Part shown: positions 1 to 7,988 of the stretch, in pieces
Position numbering within the stretch: the stretch's first letter is position 1
How the letters are laid out: the number at the start of each line of letters is the position of its first letter
Source of the DNA: Tannerella sp.
GTDB taxonomy: Bacteria; Bacteroidota; Bacteroidia; Bacteroidales; Tannerellaceae
Length of the DNA: 9,746 nucleotides
Assembly (NCBI GenBank): GCA_031260095.1
Contig: JAIRKN010000142.1
Location: 1-9,746 of the forward strand
Direction of reading: 5' to 3'
Notes under the pieces: model-generated
The model's database searches: none
What the model saw: the letters and a program-made list of their open reading frames with translations, nothing else
What the model was told of the DNA's origin: nothing
Translations under genes and position numbers: made by a program

Positions 1-4
1 TGCG

Positions 5-36
5 TTTGGAAAACATAAGTTTTTCATGTACTTTTG
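5..36 (+). promoter_or_regulatory. Bacteroidota-type promoter for the phospho-sugar mutase
   Basis: A TTTG box at 5-8 is followed after 20 bases by TACTTTTG at 29-36. This fits the Bacteroidota primary sigma factor consensus (-33 TTTG, about 19-21 bases, -7 TAnnTTTG) at every specified base. The expected transcription start is in the low 40s, which gives a leader of roughly 30 bases before the ATG at 72. The leader has no purine-rich ribosome binding site, as is usual in this phylum. The match is direct; promoter activity is inferred. Confidence 0.75.
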
Positions 37-71
37 GAACGTTTTTCGACCGTTGTAATAATAGCTGAAAT

Positions 72-1823
72 ATGGAAAATAAAGAGTTAATAGAAGAAGT
101 AAGAAAAAAAGCGCAGGCATGGTTAAGTAACGATTACGATGAAACGACGCGTGATCAGGTACAGGCAATGCTGGATAATCCCAATCCGGCAGATCTTATC
201 GAATCGTTCTACAAGGATCTGGAATTTGGAACAGGCGGACTGCGCGGTATTATGGGCGTAGGTAGCAATCGTATCAATAAATATACGGTAGGAGCGGCAA
301 CACAGGGGTTGTCAAACTACCTGAAAAAGGAATTTGCAAATTTACCGGAGATAAAAGTGGTTATCGGGCATGATTGTCGCAATAACAGCCGCGAATATGC
401 TGAGATATCCGCCGATATATTTTCGGCAAACGGGATCAAAGTATATCTGTTTGAGGATCTGCGTCCGACGCCGGAGATGTCGTACGCCATACGTAAATTA
501 GGATGCCAGAGCGGTATCATACTGACCGCCTCTCACAATCCGAAAGAGTATAACGGCTACAAAGCATATTGGGATGACGGGGCACAGATGATTGCTCCTC
601 ATGATAAAAATACAATTGCCGAGGTGAACAAGATCCGTACGGCCGCCGATATTCAATTCGACGGGAATAAAAACCTGATTGAAATGATCGGAAAAGAGAT
701 GGATGAGGCCTATATCAATGACTTGAAAAGAATCTCGTTATCACCGGAAGTCATTGCACGCCGCCATGATATGAGAATCGTATATACGCCGATACACGGG
801 ACGGGCGTTCATATTATCCCGGCGGCTATGAAGCGTTTCGGCTTTACCAATATCATCCACGTGCCCGAACAGGATGTGATCAGCGGAGATTTTCCGACGG
901 TCATATCCCCCAATCCCGAAGAGCCGGCCGCTATGTCTATGGCGGTAGAAAAGGCGAAAGCTGCGGAGGCGGAACTGGCGCTCGCTTCCGACCCGGATGC
1001 CGACCGTACAGGAGCAGCCGTGAAAAATAACGACGGGGAATGGGTGCTTCTGAATGGAAATCAGACCGCCCTGCTGTTTGTTTATTATCTGATCACACGC
1101 CGGAAAGAACTGGGTATGCTCACAGGGAAAGACTACATGGTCAAAACGATCGTTACGACGGAAACGATACGTACGATTGCGGAAAGAAACGAGGTAGGAC
1201 TCTACGACGTTTATACCGGCTTCAAATGGATTGCGGATATCATACGTAAAAACGAAGGAAAGAAAACGTATATCGGCGGCGGCGAAGAAAGCTACGGCTT
1301 CCTTTGCGAATATTTTGTGCGTGACAAAGATGCGGTTTCCGCCTGCTGTATCCTGGCCGAAATGACGGCATGGGCGAAAGAGCGGGGTCTTACCCTGTTC
1401 CAACTCTTACATCGCATTTACGCGGAATACGGGTTTTCGAAAGAAATAGGCATTTCTGTCGTAAGGAAAGGTAAAAGCGGCGCAGAAGAAATTGAAGCGA
1501 TGATGAAAAACTTCCGTGAAAACCCGCTGGAAGAGATTGCCGGTTCGAAAGTGACCATGACGTATGACTATGCCTCGCTGAAAGGACACAGTTTCGCGGA
1601 CAACGAAGACTTCTCGCTGAATATGCCTACCACGTCGAACGTACTCCAATATTATACGGAAGATAATACGAAAGTTTCCATACGCCCCTCCGGGACAGAA
1701 CCTAAGATTAAGTTCTACATAGAGGTGCATGAATCTGTCAGATCCGTCGAAGACATACCCAATGCCGAAAAAAAGGCTTTGGAAAAAATAGAGAAAATTA
1801 AAGAATCACTGGGAATAACCTGA
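72..1823 (+). CDS. pgcA: Phosphoglucomutase/phosphomannomutase (alpha-D-phosphohexomutase, PgcA-like)
   Basis: This cytoplasmic enzyme interconverts hexose 1-phosphate and hexose 6-phosphate (glucose and/or mannose) through a phosphoserine intermediate. It links glycolysis with the sugar-nucleotide supply for envelope polysaccharide. All four family signatures are present in order. The catalytic loop TASHNP carries the phosphorylated serine at S154. The magnesium loop DPDADR has D307, D309 and D311. The sugar-specificity loop GGGEESYGF lies at 402-410, and the phosphate-binding loop RPSGTEPK at 538-545. The N-terminal FGTGGLRG (52-59) and the 583-residue length fit the PgcA/PGM2-like branch rather than the shorter ManB or GlmM branches. 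The start is the ATG about 30 bases downstream of the predicted transcription start. The gene appears monocistronic and its TGA directly abuts the stop of the convergent nnr. Glucose versus mannose preference cannot be read from the sequence. Confidence 0.95.
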   Translation: MENKELIEEVRKKAQAWLSNDYDETTRDQVQAMLDNPNPADLIESFYKDLEFGTGGLRGIMGVGSNRINKYTVGAATQGLSNYLKKEFANLPEIKVVIGHDCRNNSREYAEISADIFSANGIKVYLFEDLRPTPEMSYAIRKLGCQSGIILTASHNPKEYNGYKAYWDDGAQMIAPHDKNTIAEVNKIRTAADIQFDGNKNLIEMIGKEMDEAYINDLKRISLSPEVIARRHDMRIVYTPIHGTGVHIIPAAMKRFGFTNIIHVPEQDVISGDFPTVISPNPEEPAAMSMAVEKAKAAEAELALASDPDADRTGAAVKNNDGEWVLLNGNQTALLFVYYLITRRKELGMLTGKDYMVKTIVTTETIRTIAERNEVGLYDVYTGFKWIADIIRKNEGKKTYIGGGEESYGFLCEYFVRDKDAVSACCILAEMTAWAKERGLTLFQLLHRIYAEYGFSKEIGISVVRKGKSGAEEIEAMMKNFRENPLEEIAGSKVTMTYDYASLKGHSFADNEDFSLNMPTTSNVLQYYTEDNTKVSIRPSGTEPKIKFYIEVHESVRSVEDIPNAEKKALEKIEKIKESLGIT

Positions 1824-3368
1824 TTAATCGGATACGTACGATAAATCATCGTCGTGCATCTGTTTGAAAGCTTTCCCTAACATACCCGTTATATCGCCGG
1901 CAATCAGGCTCTCTTCCGAAAGGTTTGCAGCAGCAAGGTTTCCGGCGATTCCATGTATATACACACCGATCACCGCCGCCTCTTCGGGGCCATATCCCTG
2001 CGCCGACAATCCCAGGATGATACCTGTCAGCACGTCGCCACTGCCCGCCGTCGCCATGCCCGGATTACCGGATGTGTTGAAAAATACTTTCCCCGCAGGC
2101 GTACATACCGCCGTGTTAGCGCCTTTCAGGACAATACAAATTTTCTGTTCGGAGGCGATAGAACGCGCTTTCTGCATCCTTTCATACGCATTCTCACTCG
2201 AACCTGCCAGACGGTCAAATTCTTTCGGATGCGGAGTGATAATACTGTCTTGCGGTATTTTATGAAGCAACTCACTGTTGGCAGCAATGATATTCAGTGC
2301 ATCCGCATCTAAAACCAAAGGCTTACCTTCGCCCGTTTCAAACAACCGGTCAAGTACGGCTTTTGTCGCGTCATGAACGCCAATACCGGGTCCTATACCG
2401 ATCGCATCATACTTGGATAACGAAGGAAGCTCCGTTATGTAATCCGGGTTTCTATCGGCATCCGTCATCGCTTCGGGAAGAGCGACCGGCATCAGGCTCT
2501 CTCCTTTTCCCGGAAGATGTACGGTAAGCAAGCCCACGCCACTGCGCATACAACCTTTGGCGGACAGGAGCGCTGCCCCCATCTTTCCTGCGCTGCCCGC
2601 CACCAGCAAGGCATGACCGAAATCACCTTTATGAGAAAAACGATCCCGTCTATGTATTAACGAAGCAATGTCATCATCCGTAATAAGTCCGTAAGGCGTC
2701 TTTGTTTTCAGCAAAGCATCCTGATGAAGTCCGATTGGAAGCGCTTTCCATTCTCCTACGTAATCGGCATTTTCAGGAAATAAAAAGGACAGCTTGGGAA
2801 ATTCGAAAGTTAATGTAAGGTCTGCCTGTATAATGTATTGCGGATTATTATCCTTGTTATCTTCACCGAACAAACCGGAAGGTATATCAATGGATATAAC
2901 CGTCGACTCCGAGTGATTTATATAGTCTACAATCTTAGCAAAACCACCTTCCAACGGACGGTTAAGCCCCGAACCGAAAAGTCCGTCAATGATAATGTCC
3001 TGCGGTTCAAATACCGGTGGCGAGAAAGAAGATACGACCTCTACATACTGTTTACTTTCGACCGCCTTCAACCGCCTCCTGCTTTCCTCACAATCAGGTG
3101 AAAGCATGCCGGAAGGGGTAATCAGATAAGTGAACACATTGTAACTCCGTTCTGCCAACAGGCGTGAAACGGCTAACGCATCCGCTCCGTTATTTCCCTG
3201 ACCGGCAAAAACATAAATACGATTCCGGCGGGAGGCATACCGGCGACTGAACTCATTCACAAAAACGGATGCAGCGCGTTCCACCAGATCAATAGAAGCA
3301 ACCGGTTCGTTCTCTATCGTATATTTATCAATCTCTTTAATCTTTGATGTTTCGAATAATTTTTTCAT
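1824..3368 (-). CDS. nnr: Bifunctional NAD(P)H-hydrate epimerase / ADP-dependent NAD(P)H-hydrate dehydratase
   Basis: This cytoplasmic metabolite-repair enzyme restores damaged NADHX and NADPHX. The epimerase interconverts the R and S hydrates and the dehydratase regenerates NAD(P)H from the S form using ADP. The 514 residues match the usual two-domain fusion. The N-terminal YjeF_N domain (about 1-215) has the nucleotide-site motif GQGNNGAD (56-63), DGLFGSGL (128-135) and DIPSG (161-165). The C-terminal ribokinase-like domain (about 225-505) has HKGDFGHALLVAGS (246-259), GIGPGIG (324-330), LDADALN (353-359), TPHPKEF (378-384) and the catalytic stretch GNPGMATAGSGD (434-445), where D445 is the likely general base. 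One oddity is NNGAD where most relatives have NNGGD. The ATG lies about 11 bases from the predicted transcription start and begins a typical family N-terminus (MKKLFETSKIKEID). The gene is divergent from the exporter operon and convergent with the mutase at zero distance. Confidence 0.95.
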   Translation of the reverse strand: MKKLFETSKIKEIDKYTIENEPVASIDLVERAASVFVNEFSRRYASRRNRIYVFAGQGNNGADALAVSRLLAERSYNVFTYLITPSGMLSPDCEESRRRLKAVESKQYVEVVSSFSPPVFEPQDIIIDGLFGSGLNRPLEGGFAKIVDYINHSESTVISIDIPSGLFGEDNKDNNPQYIIQADLTLTFEFPKLSFLFPENADYVGEWKALPIGLHQDALLKTKTPYGLITDDDIASLIHRRDRFSHKGDFGHALLVAGSAGKMGAALLSAKGCMRSGVGLLTVHLPGKGESLMPVALPEAMTDADRNPDYITELPSLSKYDAIGIGPGIGVHDATKAVLDRLFETGEGKPLVLDADALNIIAANSELLHKIPQDSIITPHPKEFDRLAGSSENAYERMQKARSIASEQKICIVLKGANTAVCTPAGKVFFNTSGNPGMATAGSGDVLTGIILGLSAQGYGPEEAAVIGVYIHGIAGNLAAANLSEESLIAGDITGMLGKAFKQMHDDDLSYVSD

Positions 3369-3385
3369 CGTATGTCAATTTCCGA

Positions 3386-3416
3386 CAAAGATAACGTAAG
3401 ATGAGTGAAGTACAAA
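3386..3416 (-). promoter_or_regulatory. Leftward Bacteroidota-type promoter for nnr
   Basis: Read on the minus strand, TTTG at 3416-3413 is followed after 19 bases by TATCTTTG at 3393-3386. This is a full match to the TTTG / TAnnTTTG consensus with normal spacing. The expected start is near 3379, so the nnr mRNA would have a leader of only about ten bases and be nearly leaderless. The motif is seen directly; its use is inferred. Confidence 0.72.
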
Positions 3417-3434
3417 ATGAGTTTTACTCATTTT
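3414..3434. repeat. Perfect 9-bp inverted repeat, possible operator
   Basis: AAAATGAGT (3414-3422) and ACTCATTTT (3426-3434) are exact reverse complements separated by TTT. The left arm covers three of the four bases of the nnr -33 box (3413-3416). A further direct copy of ATGAGT lies at 3401-3406, inside the promoter spacer. The placement fits a repressor or activator half-site arrangement on the nnr promoter. It could also be a weak A/T-rich hairpin in RNA, but the stem is poor in G+C and does not sit at a gene end. Confidence 0.4.
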
Positions 3435-3525
3435 TATTTCCTGTGCGCCGTTATTGTCAATTTGAGGTTAAAAACAATACAATTTCCTCCCCTTTCATGT
3501 TAAAAGAATAAAATACAATGCCCTC

Positions 3526-3556
3526 TTTGTAACAAAAGCATATATTTTTACGTCTA
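3526..3556 (+). promoter_or_regulatory. Weak candidate promoter for the exporter operon
   Basis: TTTG at 3526-3529 is followed after 19 bases by TACGTCTA at 3549-3556. The -33 box and spacing are ideal, but the -7 box matches only four of its six specified positions (TA, then T and T of TTTG). No better TTTG / TAnnTTTG pair is visible between 3369 and 3595 on this strand. If it is used, the leader would be roughly 30 bases, A-rich and without a Shine-Dalgarno sequence. A weak -7 box fits low basal expression or activator dependence, but this is inference. Confidence 0.35.
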
Positions 3557-3595
3557 ATAATAAGTGAAACTTGAAAACAAAAACATAAAAAACGG

Positions 3596-4267
3596 ATGAT
3601 TATTAAGCTAAGGGATATCAATAAGACATATTATAATGGCGCGCCGTTACATGTTTTAAAGGGTATCGACCTGGATATAAAACGTGGGGAAATGGTGGCC
3701 ATTATGGGTGCTTCCGGTTCCGGTAAGAGTACGCTGCTGAACATTTTAGGCATTTTAGACACCTATGATTCGGGAACATACTACCTGGATAATCAACTGA
3801 TAAAAGATTTAAGCGAAAGCAGAGCTGCCGAACTGCGTAACCGGATGATCGGTTTCGTTTTCCAGTCATTCAATCTCATTTCATTTAAGAATGCAATGGA
3901 AAACGTTGCATTACCTCTCTACTACCAAGGCATATCACGCAAAAAAAGAAATGTCATGGCAATGGAATACTTAGATAAAGTCGGACTGAAAGACTGGGCC
4001 GATCACATGCCAAGCGAAATGTCGGGAGGACAAAAACAACGGGTCGCCATAGCGCGTGCACTGATTGCAAAACCGCAGGTCATCCTGGCCGACGAACCGA
4101 CAGGCGCACTCGACAGCAAGACAACGATTGAAGTAATGGAGTTGCTGCGTGAAGTGAACCGGGAAGGAATGTCCATGATGATCGTGACGCATGAACAATC
4201 GGTCGCTGAAGCAACCAACCGTATTATATACGTAAAAGACGGAGTGATAGAAAAAGATTATGTTTGA
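3596..4267 (+). CDS. ABC transporter ATP-binding protein (MacB/LolD-type)
   Basis: This is the cytoplasmic ATPase subunit that powers the exporter encoded downstream. The 223 residues form a single nucleotide-binding domain with every catalytic element. Walker A is GASGSGKST (38-46), the Q-loop glutamine is Q90 in VFQSFNLI, and the signature is MSGGQKQR (142-149). Walker B is VILADEP with D166 and catalytic E167, the D-loop is GALD (170-173), and the switch histidine is H199 in VTHE. Length and motifs place it in the MacB/LolD/FtsE group, which serves mechanotransmission-type permeases. In classical MacB this domain is fused to the permease, whereas here it is a separate chain. It is the first gene of the operon and its last eight bases overlap the start of the next gene, so translation is probably coupled. 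It shows no defects. Confidence 0.94.
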   Translation: MIIKLRDINKTYYNGAPLHVLKGIDLDIKRGEMVAIMGASGSGKSTLLNILGILDTYDSGTYYLDNQLIKDLSESRAAELRNRMIGFVFQSFNLISFKNAMENVALPLYYQGISRKKRNVMAMEYLDKVGLKDWADHMPSEMSGGQKQRVAIARALIAKPQVILADEPTGALDSKTTIEVMELLREVNREGMSMMIVTHEQSVAEATNRIIYVKDGVIEKDYV

Positions 4268-5537
4268 TTTTGACAATTTGCGCGAGATATGGAGTACGAT
4301 GAAAAAAAACAAACTTCGTACTTTCCTGACCGGTTTTTCAGTTGCATGGGGAATCTTCATGCTCGTAGTCCTGTTAGGCGCAGGCAATGGATTGAAAAAC
4401 GGCGTAATGTATAATTTCCGTGATATGGCTGATAATCGCATTGAGATGTGGCCCCGCTGGACGTCCAAACCCTGGAAAGGCATGGTTCCCAATAGAAGGC
4501 TCTCGTTCAAAGACGAAGATTATTACATGCTCAAAAAAGAACATCCTGAAGTTAATTTAGCTTCCGCAACCGTATACCACAGTGATACGCTTACCTGTGA
4601 AAAAGAATATTTTACGGGTGAAACCAATGGCGTCTTTCCCGATCATGCGAAGATAAATTTTATCCGGTTTACGCCGGGTAACGGACGCTTTATAAATGAC
4701 ATGGATATACGTGATAAACGCAAGGTTATCGTATTAAGCCCCCGTATGACGGAAGTACTCTTCCATGACAGGAACCCGCTTGGAGAATATGTTCGTTGCG
4801 GGCATATTATGTTTCAGGTAGTGGGTATATACTATGATAAGAACATGAGCAACAACGCCCCCGCATACATCCCGTTTTCTACGGCACAACTGTTGTATAA
4901 CAAGGGACGTGGATTTTATAATCTTACTTTCACGGTCGAAGGAGTAACTACAGAAGAAGAAAACGAGGCATTTGAGCAACGTCTGCGCGAAAGCCTGGCC
5001 GTGAGGCATAAATTCGACCCTGAGGATAAATCCGCGATCGGAATGTACAACACCGGCAATCAAATGCGGATGTATGACAACATGATAAACGGTATCCTGT
5101 TATTTATATGGGTGGTAGGTATAGGAACATTGATGGCCGGAATAGTCGGTGTAAGTAATATTATGCTGGTAACGGTACGAGAACGCACACGCGAGATCGG
5201 TATACGCAAAGCAATCGGCGCAAAGCCCTCTTCTATTCTGAAACTAATCATTTTCGAATCCATCCTTATCACGGCTACATTCGGATATATCGGAATGATT
5301 TCCGGTATCGGACTGACGGAAGGGATTGATTCCATAATGACGATGTTGGGCGCTAATAACGCCCCGGCAGGAGGCAATCCGGGTGAGGACATCACCCTTT
5401 TCCGTAACCCGACGGTAAGTCTCGGTATTGCCGTATCTTCCACCGTACTGTTGATTATTGCAGGGATATTTGCAGGATATTTTCCGGCCCGGAAAGCCGT
5501 AAAAGTTTCAGCTATTGAGGCAATGAGGGCGGAGTAA
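4260..5537 (+). CDS. ABC transporter permease, MacB/FtsX family (permease 1)
   Basis: This inner-membrane subunit of a MacB-like exporter has 425 residues in the type VII (MacB/LolC/FtsX) layout. A cytoplasmic amphipathic start leads into a first membrane helix at about 21-45. A large periplasmic MacB_PCD-type domain follows at about 46-277. Three more helices lie at about 278-302, 328-353 and 386-410. The cytoplasmic loop after helix 2 carries ERTREIGIRKAIGA (308-321), the conserved segment that contacts the ATPase. The loop before helix 4 is rich in Gly, Pro and Asn (about 363-385). The ATG overlaps the ATPase gene by eight bases, which supports this start and translational coupling. It is clearly paralogous to the next gene, so a heterodimeric permease is the likely assembly. 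Substrate is unknown; lipoprotein-release (LolCE-like) activity is less likely given the dedicated adaptor and outer-membrane channel. Confidence 0.92.
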   Translation: MFDFDNLREIWSTMKKNKLRTFLTGFSVAWGIFMLVVLLGAGNGLKNGVMYNFRDMADNRIEMWPRWTSKPWKGMVPNRRLSFKDEDYYMLKKEHPEVNLASATVYHSDTLTCEKEYFTGETNGVFPDHAKINFIRFTPGNGRFINDMDIRDKRKVIVLSPRMTEVLFHDRNPLGEYVRCGHIMFQVVGIYYDKNMSNNAPAYIPFSTAQLLYNKGRGFYNLTFTVEGVTTEEENEAFEQRLRESLAVRHKFDPEDKSAIGMYNTGNQMRMYDNMINGILLFIWVVGIGTLMAGIVGVSNIMLVTVRERTREIGIRKAIGAKPSSILKLIIFESILITATFGYIGMISGIGLTEGIDSIMTMLGANNAPAGGNPGEDITLFRNPTVSLGIAVSSTVLLIIAGIFAGYFPARKAVKVSAIEAMRAE

Positions 5538-5562
5538 TTATGAAATGAATAAATTGTATTAA

Positions 5563-6822
5563 ATGTTTGACGCTGATAGATGGATAGAGATCTGGGTGAC
5601 GATCACCCGAAACAAAACACGGAGCTTGCTGACTTGCTTCGGCGTGTTTTGGGGTATTCTTATGCTTGTTATCCTGCTCGGATCAGGTACGGGACTCAAA
5701 AACGCCATGTTTAAAAATACTGACGGATTTGCAACCAATTCTATGTTTTTCTACCCTGACCGTACAAGTGAGCCTTACCGGGGATTTAATAAAGGGCGTT
5801 ACTGGAATATGCGCAACCGCGACGTCGAAACCATACGGCGCGAAATAAAAGGAATAGACGCCATCTCGCCTGTCATTTGGGGAAACAGAGCGGATAAAAA
5901 CATCGTATACGGACAGGTTTCCGGCACGTACAATGTCAAAGGCGTTTCTCCGGACTATTTCAAGATTGAAAGACAGGATCTGCATTTCGGACGCCTGCTG
6001 AATGAAATAGACATGCAGGAAAAGCGGAAGGTATGCCTGATCGGATCAAGGGTTTGCGAGGAGCTTTTCAGAAATCAGGATCCGTGCGGAAAGTACCTCC
6101 GGGTAAACGGGCTTTACTATCAGGTGGTCGGGGTTGTAAAACAAATAGCAGCCGGAATCAATATCGGAGGCCGGGCCGAATCATCTGTATTTCTTCCTTC
6201 CGGCACTATGCAACAAACGCTTAACCGGGGAGATATATTTCATTTTCTTTGCGTAAACGCAGCCCCGGGACATTCGATACATCAAATGATGGAGGATATA
6301 AAAGACATATTGAAACGACAAAATGAAATATCCCCAACCGATCTCCAGGCAATAGGAGTCATTAACGTGGCAGCGCAATTCAGTATGTTCGAAAAACTTT
6401 TTGCAGGTATTGACATTTTGGTGTGGCTGGTTGGCCTCGGTACATTGCTCGCCGGGATCATCGGGATCAGTAATATCATGATGGTTACGATCAAGGAAAG
6501 AACCCGCGAAATCGGAGTGCGCCGCGCTATCGGGGCAAGCCCCTGGAACATCATATCCCAGATAATAAGCGAAAGTTTTGTAATCACAACGCTTGCCGGA
6601 TTACTCGGATTGAGTAGCGGAGTCTTTCTGTTGGATCTGGTTGACCGGCTCTTATCGGCGCAACCACCCTCCGACAAGATGACCCTGCTCAACCCGGGTG
6701 TGAATATAGGTACGGCCCTCGCCGCAACGGTCGTATTACTGATATGCGGACTGCTTGCCGGACTGATACCGGCATGGAGAGCGATGCAAATCAAAGCGAT
6801 TGATGCGATACGTGACGAATAA
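5563..6822 (+). CDS. ABC transporter permease, MacB/FtsX family (permease 2)
   Basis: This is the second inner-membrane permease of the exporter, 419 residues with the same architecture as its neighbour. Helix 1 is at about 21-45, the periplasmic domain at about 46-281, and helices 2-4 at about 282-307, 333-358 and 383-405. The ATPase-contact motif ERTREIGVRRAIGA lies at 312-325. Of its first 50 residues, 29 are identical to permease 1 at the same positions, while the periplasmic domains are much more diverged. This fits an old tandem duplication followed by specialisation of the two halves. A 25-base gap separates the two genes, and the start has no Shine-Dalgarno sequence but an A/T-rich upstream run. 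Pairing with permease 1 as a heterodimer, with two copies of the single ATPase, is inferred from gene order. A pair of separate homodimers cannot be excluded. Confidence 0.92.
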   Translation: MFDADRWIEIWVTITRNKTRSLLTCFGVFWGILMLVILLGSGTGLKNAMFKNTDGFATNSMFFYPDRTSEPYRGFNKGRYWNMRNRDVETIRREIKGIDAISPVIWGNRADKNIVYGQVSGTYNVKGVSPDYFKIERQDLHFGRLLNEIDMQEKRKVCLIGSRVCEELFRNQDPCGKYLRVNGLYYQVVGVVKQIAAGINIGGRAESSVFLPSGTMQQTLNRGDIFHFLCVNAAPGHSIHQMMEDIKDILKRQNEISPTDLQAIGVINVAAQFSMFEKLFAGIDILVWLVGLGTLLAGIIGISNIMMVTIKERTREIGVRRAIGASPWNIISQIISESFVITTLAGLLGLSSGVFLLDLVDRLLSAQPPSDKMTLLNPGVNIGTALAATVVLLICGLLAGLIPAWRAMQIKAIDAIRDE

Positions 6823-6866
6823 AATAATAATTACCGGAATAATAATAAAATTAAAATAAAGTACGT

Positions 6867-7988
6867 ATGAAGAATAGATTATTAAAAAAGATTATGCGAA
6901 TTATCCTGCTTTCATTTGTAGGAGTGGCCGTCCTGGGCACATTTTTCTTCTTGTGGAAAAAAGCGCAGCCGGTAGAAATCGTGTATGAAATCATCCGCCC
7001 GGAAACGGGGACGATAGAAACAAAAGCCGTCGCAACAGGAAACGTGGAGCCGCGGTACGAAATCCTCATCAAACCGCAAATCTCAGGCATTATCTCGGAG
7101 GTGCTCAAGGAAGCCGGGCAAAATGTAACAACAGGCGAGATAATTGCCAAGGTAAAGGTTATTCCCGAAATGGTTCAGCTCAACAGCGCCGAATCACGTG
7201 TCAATGTGGCAAAAATAAATTCCGGCCAACTGGAAAATACGTTCAAACGTGACGAGCAGTTGTATCGGCAAGGCATCATAACGGCAGAAGAATATGATAC
7301 GTCAAAATCCAATTATCTCAAAGCCGGCGAAGAGTTGGAGAACGCCCGGAGTGCGCTCGAAATCGTACGCGACGGGATCGCTAAAAATTCCAGGGTGGCC
7401 AGCACCACACAGATACGCAGCACCATTACCGGGATGATCTTGGATATCCCGGTGAAAGTGGGTAATTCGGTCATACAAAGTAATAACTTCAACGAGGGAA
7501 CGACGATTGCCGCTGTTGCCGATATGAACGATATGATCTTCAAAGGTTACGTAGACGAAACGGAAATCGGACGGATCCGCGAAGGAATGTACATAAAACT
7601 GACGGTCGGAGCTTTGGAAAGCCGCTCGTTCGACGCCATGCTCGAATATGTTGCTCCGAAAGGAGAAGAAAAAAACGGAGCCATGCAGTTTGAAATAAAG
7701 GCGGCCGTAAAAATACCGGACAGCGTCTTTATCCGTGCAGGTTATAGCGCAAACGCGGAAATCGTCCTCAAACGTGTGGATGAAGTCACCACCATACCGG
7801 AAAGTACAATCGAATTTAGTGGTGATTCGGCATTCGTCCGGCTATTAAAACAGGAGCATCCCAAACAGGTATTTGAAAAACATTTTATCAAAACGGGCCT
7901 TAGCAACGGTATTAAAACAGAAGTGACAGAAGGTCTCGGCATGGAAGATAAGATACGTGGAGCAGCTATTAAAAACGATAAAAAATGA
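6867..7988 (+). CDS. Periplasmic adaptor (membrane fusion protein, MacA/HlyD family)
   Basis: This protein is anchored in the inner membrane and spans the periplasm to join the permeases to the TolC-like channel. It has 373 residues, with a basic N-terminus followed by a single membrane helix at about 11-30. The first lipoyl half-motif runs over about 58-97 (ATGNVEPRYE to GEIIAKVK), followed by a helical hairpin at about 102-172. The second lipoyl half includes TITGMILDIPVKVGN (186-200). A beta-barrel follows at about 220-300 and a membrane-proximal domain at about 304-365, starting with TTIPESTI. The hairpin is short, as in MacA-type adaptors that meet TolC tip to tip. The gene follows permease 2 after 44 very A/T-rich bases and shares an ATGA overlap with the next gene. 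MacA-like is the best description; an RND-pump adaptor role is unlikely because no RND gene is present. Confidence 0.92.
   Translation: MKNRLLKKIMRIILLSFVGVAVLGTFFFLWKKAQPVEIVYEIIRPETGTIETKAVATGNVEPRYEILIKPQISGIISEVLKEAGQNVTTGEIIAKVKVIPEMVQLNSAESRVNVAKINSGQLENTFKRDEQLYRQGIITAEEYDTSKSNYLKAGEELENARSALEIVRDGIAKNSRVASTTQIRSTITGMILDIPVKVGNSVIQSNNFNEGTTIAAVADMNDMIFKGYVDETEIGRIREGMYIKLTVGALESRSFDAMLEYVAPKGEEKNGAMQFEIKAAVKIPDSVFIRAGYSANAEIVLKRVDEVTTIPESTIEFSGDSAFVRLLKQEHPKQVFEKHFIKTGLSNGIKTEVTEGLGMEDKIRGAAIKNDKK

Noticed and set aside
741..1403. 220-codon leftward frame inside the mutase gene
   Set aside because: The mutase carries all catalytic motifs across this region, and the antisense translation is Arg/Phe/His-rich with no motif.
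1838..1852. ACGAT-AAATC-ATCGT inverted repeat near the convergent junction as a terminator
   Set aside because: The arms are only 5 bp, there is no following T-run, and it lies within nnr coding sequence.
6282..6794. 170-codon leftward frame opposite permease 2
   Set aside because: It is antisense to the conserved helices 2-4 and the ERTREIG motif; its hydrophobic content mirrors the codons of the membrane segments.
6823..6866. A/T-rich gap before the adaptor gene as an internal promoter
   Set aside because: No TTTG / TAnnTTTG pair with correct spacing was found; it looks like a low-structure translation leader.
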